NCBI GenBank assembly: GCA_030448185.1
Contig: JAUJNL010000028.1
Span: forward strand, 1 to 64,000
Reading direction: 5' to 3'
DNA from: Cytophagales bacterium
GTDB taxonomy: Bacteria; Bacteroidota; Bacteroidia; Cytophagales; 172606-1
DNA length: 64,000 bases
Part shown: piece by piece, positions 60,920-64,000 of the stretch
How positions within the stretch are numbered: position 1 is the first letter of the stretch
Layout: each line of letters opens with the position of its first letter
Notes under the pieces: generated by a model
Seen by the model: only the letters and a program-made list of their open reading frames with translations
Databases searched by the model: none
Told to the model about the DNA's origin: nothing
Translations under genes and position numbers: made by a program

Positions 60920-61753
60920 ATGAAGAGCGGAATGCTTGTTTTGTTTGCCCTCATCGGGGCGCTGGTGATCAGGGGGCAAGGTAACCCGGCCCCAACGTCC
61001 CCGTTGCCGAAAAACACCCCCACTCACGCCCAACCTAAGCCCATGCAATTATTCAACGGCCGCGATTTGGGCGGGTGGTACACCTTTCTCCGGGACCGGG
61101 GGCGCAATACCGATCCTAAAAAAGTGTTCACCGTCCGGAATGGACTCATGCGAATCTCCGGCGAAGAGTGGGGCTGCCTCACTACGGACCAGGAATATGA
61201 TAATTACAAGCTGGTGGTTGAATACAAATGGGGGACTCAGACCTTCGGGGAGCGGGCCAGTAAGGCCAGAGACAACGGCGTACTATTGCATTCTACCGGT
61301 CCGGATGGGGCCTATTCCGGCATCTGGATGCATTCCATCGAATGCCAGATTATTGAAGGCGGCACGGGTGACTTCCTGGTGGTGGGAGATGGCACGGATA
61401 AGTTTGCGCTGACCAGTACGGTAGCGCCGGAAAAGCAGGGCAAATCCCACGTGTTTCAGCCGGACGGCCAGCCGGTTACCATTAATGGCGGCCGGATCAA
61501 CTGGTACGGCCGCGATCCGGGCTGGAAAGATACCTTGGGTTTTCGGGGCGGAAAGGATATTGAAAAACCGGTGGGTGAATGGAACAAACTGGAATGCCTC
61601 GTGGAGGGTGAAGCTATTTCCACCTTTCTGAACGGCAAACTGGTCAATCGGGCTACCCAGGTAAAACCATCCAAAGGCCGTATTCAGATTCAATCGGAGG
61701 GAGCCGAAATATTTGTCCGAAAAGTGGAGCTGACGCCACTGCTGCAGCATTAG
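60920..61753 (+). CDS. DUF1080 (3-keto-disaccharide hydrolase-like) family protein, secreted
   Basis: 277 residues, intact, with a signal-like N terminus (GMLVLFALIGALVIRGQG). LFNGRDLGGWYTFLRDRG and the end KGRIQIQSEGAEIFVRKVEL frame the concanavalin-like beta-sandwich of this family. Some members cleave 3-keto-glycosides, which an adjacent Gfo/Idh/MocA oxidoreductase could produce. It lies 132 bp after the PIG-L gene. Confidence 0.87.
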   Translation: MKSGMLVLFALIGALVIRGQGNPAPTSPLPKNTPTHAQPKPMQLFNGRDLGGWYTFLRDRGRNTDPKKVFTVRNGLMRISGEEWGCLTTDQEYDNYKLVVEYKWGTQTFGERASKARDNGVLLHSTGPDGAYSGIWMHSIECQIIEGGTGDFLVVGDGTDKFALTSTVAPEKQGKSHVFQPDGQPVTINGGRINWYGRDPGWKDTLGFRGGKDIEKPVGEWNKLECLVEGEAISTFLNGKLVNRATQVKPSKGRIQIQSEGAEIFVRKVELTPLLQH

Positions 61754-61770
61754 CGGTTCATTGGTGTTAG

Positions 61771-61896
61771 GTTGGTCCGCATTTAGCTTCGCTGAGATAG
61801 TTGCCATGCTGAACTGCGGAAAAGCGCATTTAAAATGCGCCCTTCTCCCATCCGCATTATAACTATCTCAGCGAAGCTAAATGCGGATGAACTCCA
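61771..61896. repeat. Dispersed palindromic repeat, copy B (26-bp perfect stem)
   Basis: The arms 61777-61802 and 61861-61886 are perfectly complementary over 26 bp (left arm begins CCGCATTTAGCTTCGCTGAG). A central palindrome GCGCATTT-A-AAATGCGC lies at 61824-61840. The element shares its core with copy A inside the MITE at 10.5 kb. It sits between DUF1080 and the dehydrogenase gene and could form a strong mRNA hairpin. Confidence 0.8.
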
Positions 61897-61932
61897 TTGG
61901 TATTACTAACCTCATCGAGTTAAGTTAACCGG

Positions 61933-64000
61933 ATGCGCATGAAAATAGTGAATACATATAATCCACGCCACCTGTACCTGTTTTTTTGGTCCATCCTCCT
62001 GCTGGTCATCAGTGTAGTAGCGGGGTGCAGCAAAAGAGCTGTTTCCAATCAAAACACCGCTGATAAGTCCGGCGTGGTTGCGCCTGTAGATTCAAGCCGG
62101 TGGAAAAAGGCGCTGGCCAGCTTTCGGCTTGAGCCGGGATTACGCATTGAACTGATTGCAGCTGAGCCACTGGTGGTTGACCCGGCCGCTTTTGCCTTTG
62201 ACGAAGACCAGCGCCTGTACGTGGTGGAAAACCGCGGGTATCCGGACCCTGCGGAAGGCGGTACGCCCACCAGGCTGGGGCGCATTGCCCGCCTGGAAGA
62301 TACCAATGGCGATGGACGTTACGACTACCGGACCGAATTTGCCACCGGGCTCACGTATCCCAATGGGGTACTGCCCTGGCGGGGTGGAATTTTTGTCACC
62401 GTGGCACCGGATATCCTGTATCTGAAAGATACCGACGGCGATGGGATTGCCGACGTCCGCAAGGTAGTGCTGACCGGCTTCAGCGCCAATAAAACGGCCC
62501 AGATTCGCGTAAGTACCCCTACGCTCGGCCCCGATGGCTGGATTTACGTAACAAGCGGTCTGAACGGTGGCAAAGTAACCTCACCCGAACATCCGGATCG
62601 TCCTGCGGTATCCTTTTCTTCGACTGATGGACGCTTCCATCCCGAAACGCTGGAGTTTGAAACGACTGGCGGTAAGAGTCAGTACGGGCTCACTTTCGAT
62701 GCCTTTGGCCGCCGCTTCGGTTGCTCCAACCGCCACCCGGTGCAGCAGATTGTGCTGGAGCCGTGGCACCTCCGCCGCAACCCGCACCTCTCATTCACTG
62801 AGACCATTCAGAACGTTTCCCAGGTGGAGGCCGAGGCAGCCGTTTTCCCCATTAGCGGGGCCATTACATCGGCTGATTTCATTCCCAAGCTGATGGGCCG
62901 CTCCCATACGGGCACTTTCACGTCGGCATCCGGGGTGCTGATTTTCAACGGCAACGGACTCACACCGGCTCACCAGGGCAATGTTTTTATCTGCGAATCG
63001 GCGCAGAATCTGGTGCAACGCCAGCTTGTTCACCCCGACGGTGTTTCGTTCCGTTCCGAACTACCCTATCAGGGTCGTGAGTTTCTGGCTTCCACCGACG
63101 AATGGTTTCGTCCGGTTTTTCTGGCGGATGGTCCGCAAGGTGCCCTCTACCTGGCCGACATGCACCGCAAAGTAATCGACCACCCTTCGTACGTACCGGA
63201 AGAGGCCCGGGCCGGGCTGGATTTTGAAAGCGGCAAACAAGATGGCCGGATTTACCGGATTGTACGGGAAGGTTTTTCCGCCAATAAAAGGGCTACTATT
63301 CAGTATTCCTCAGCCTCAACCGCCCAACTGGTAGGCGCATTAGAATCAGCCATAGAATGGGAGCGGGTAACTGCCTACCGGCTGCTGCTTGAACGTAAAG
63401 ATTTGGATGCAGTGCCCGTGCTTACACGCTGTGTCATCGGATCACTGCTTCCCGAAAGCCGCGTCCGGGCACTTTGGGTGTTGCGTTGGCTTGGCGCTTT
63501 GGAGGCCGCTACAGTGCAGGCGGCGCTGACTGATACATCATCCGGCGTGCGTGAACAGGCTGTCCTGCTGGCCGGAGCTTTGGGCAAAGAACACCCCGAA
63601 TTAGTAGAGGCGGTGGTTGCTGCGGGCACGGATGAATCAGCCCGGGTTCGTTTTAACAGCGCCCTAATATTGGGATCGGTAGAAGAACCTCAGGTAGTTT
63701 CTTCCTTAGCCAAGGTCGCAGCCCGGGATGGAGCCGACCGCTGGGTGCGGGCAGCCGTCCTTAGTGGCATTGGCAAACGTATGCCGGAATTTCTGGCGGC
63801 TTTCCGGGCGCAACCCAAGGCAGACCCGGTCGCTTTCGCGGCGGTCATGAAAGACTTAGGACGTTTGTTTGGCAATGGAGCTTCGATTGCGGATGGGCAA
63901 ATGCTGCTACAGGAGGTAGTTTCCTCTACCGGCGATTACCACTGGCGGATGGCTACGGCCTTGGGTTTGGCCGAGGGCATGAGTAACCGGACGGAGATGA
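61933..64000 (+). CDS. PVC-type membrane-bound dehydrogenase / heme-binding-type protein with HEAT repeats (3' partial)
   Basis: The frame is open from ATG 61933 (61939 also possible) to the window edge, about 689 codons. It begins with a lipoprotein signal (FWSILLLVISVVAGCSKRA), then LASFRLEPGLRIELIAAEPLVVDPAAFAFDEDQRLYVVENRGYPDP, DTNGDGRYDYRTEFATGL and KDTDGDGIADVRK. This is the beta-propeller dehydrogenase domain of the PVC/Pirellula-type family (TIGR02604-like, from memory). After residue about 430 come helical HEAT-like repeats (RVRALWVLRWLGALEAATVQAAL; VREQAVLLAGALGKEHPELVEAV). The c-type heme domain expected further on lies outside the window. Confidence 0.85.
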   Translation, partial: MRMKIVNTYNPRHLYLFFWSILLLVISVVAGCSKRAVSNQNTADKSGVVAPVDSSRWKKALASFRLEPGLRIELIAAEPLVVDPAAFAFDEDQRLYVVENRGYPDPAEGGTPTRLGRIARLEDTNGDGRYDYRTEFATGLTYPNGVLPWRGGIFVTVAPDILYLKDTDGDGIADVRKVVLTGFSANKTAQIRVSTPTLGPDGWIYVTSGLNGGKVTSPEHPDRPAVSFSSTDGRFHPETLEFETTGGKSQYGLTFDAFGRRFGCSNRHPVQQIVLEPWHLRRNPHLSFTETIQNVSQVEAEAAVFPISGAITSADFIPKLMGRSHTGTFTSASGVLIFNGNGLTPAHQGNVFICESAQNLVQRQLVHPDGVSFRSELPYQGREFLASTDEWFRPVFLADGPQGALYLADMHRKVIDHPSYVPEEARAGLDFESGKQDGRIYRIVREGFSANKRATIQYSSASTAQLVGALESAIEWERVTAYRLLLERKDLDAVPVLTRCVIGSLLPESRVRALWVLRWLGALEAATVQAALTDTSSGVREQAVLLAGALGKEHPELVEAVVAAGTDESARVRFNSALILGSVEEPQVVSSLAKVAARDGADRWVRAAVLSGIGKRMPEFLAAFRAQPKADPVAFAAVMKDLGRLFGNGASIADGQMLLQEVVSSTGDYHWRMATALGLAEGMSNRTEM

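Overview
The window comes from a member of the Bacteroidota, most likely the Cytophagales. It carries SusC/SusD pairs, proteins with type IX secretion (T9SS) C-terminal sorting domains, a DUF4249 lipoprotein beside a TonB receptor, FecI/FecR-type regulation and several TAnnTTTG -7 promoter elements. No rRNA, tRNA or CRISPR array was seen.

Layout. Positions 1-16,400 are largely housekeeping: aspartyl protease/PDZ (cut by the window edge), aminotransferase, gcvH, pyrF, a LolA-like protein, ftsK, pyrD, a LolC/E permease, rbfA, a blaI-blaR1 pair, a conserved 484-residue protein and an M28 peptidase. Positions 16,500-23,600 mix intact metabolic genes (esterase, galM) with remnants of a probable rhamnose locus, a complete ISAs1-type element with target duplication, large palindromes and an AraC/VOC pair. 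Positions 23,900-34,300 hold a SusC/WYL/PhyH chimera, a broken regulator-like gene, an ECF sigma-FecR-TonB receptor-DUF4249 locus, an Rpn-type nuclease and remnants of IS3, resolvase and sigma-factor genes. Positions 34,368-51,700 hold a CNB-thioredoxin-reductase-like protein, another ISAs1 remnant, a sulfatase, two T9SS secreted proteins with CBM-like repeats, PhoD-like and Tat-signal proteins and a SusC/SusD pair collapsed by deletions. Positions 52,000-64,000 form a carbohydrate locus: sulfatase, SusC, SusD, Gfo/Idh/MocA oxidoreductase, PIG-L deacetylase, DUF1080 protein and a PVC-type dehydrogenase running off the end.

How genes fit together. pyrD-ftsK-lolA-pyrF lie co-directionally, as do rbfA-lolC. 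blaI and blaR1 overlap by 4 bp behind a promoter that carries three copies of TACGAA-N4-TTCGTA. The 54-64 kb block suggests TonB-dependent import of a glycan or glycoside followed by oxidation, deacetylation and keto-glycoside cleavage. A shared motif (CTGAAAAATAGTATCA and variants) lies upstream of six carbohydrate-related units, in the direction of transcription in every case, and is the best candidate for an undescribed regulon.

Main caution. Many genes are split by single-base indels, most of them in homopolymer runs and most of them losses of one base. This looks like uncorrected long-read consensus error for at least part of the window. Other lesions (internal deletions joining distant parts of genes, and premature stops that all fit CAR to TAR) are harder to explain that way and suggest real decay or assembly collapse. 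Frameshifted genes are annotated over their full reconstructed extent.
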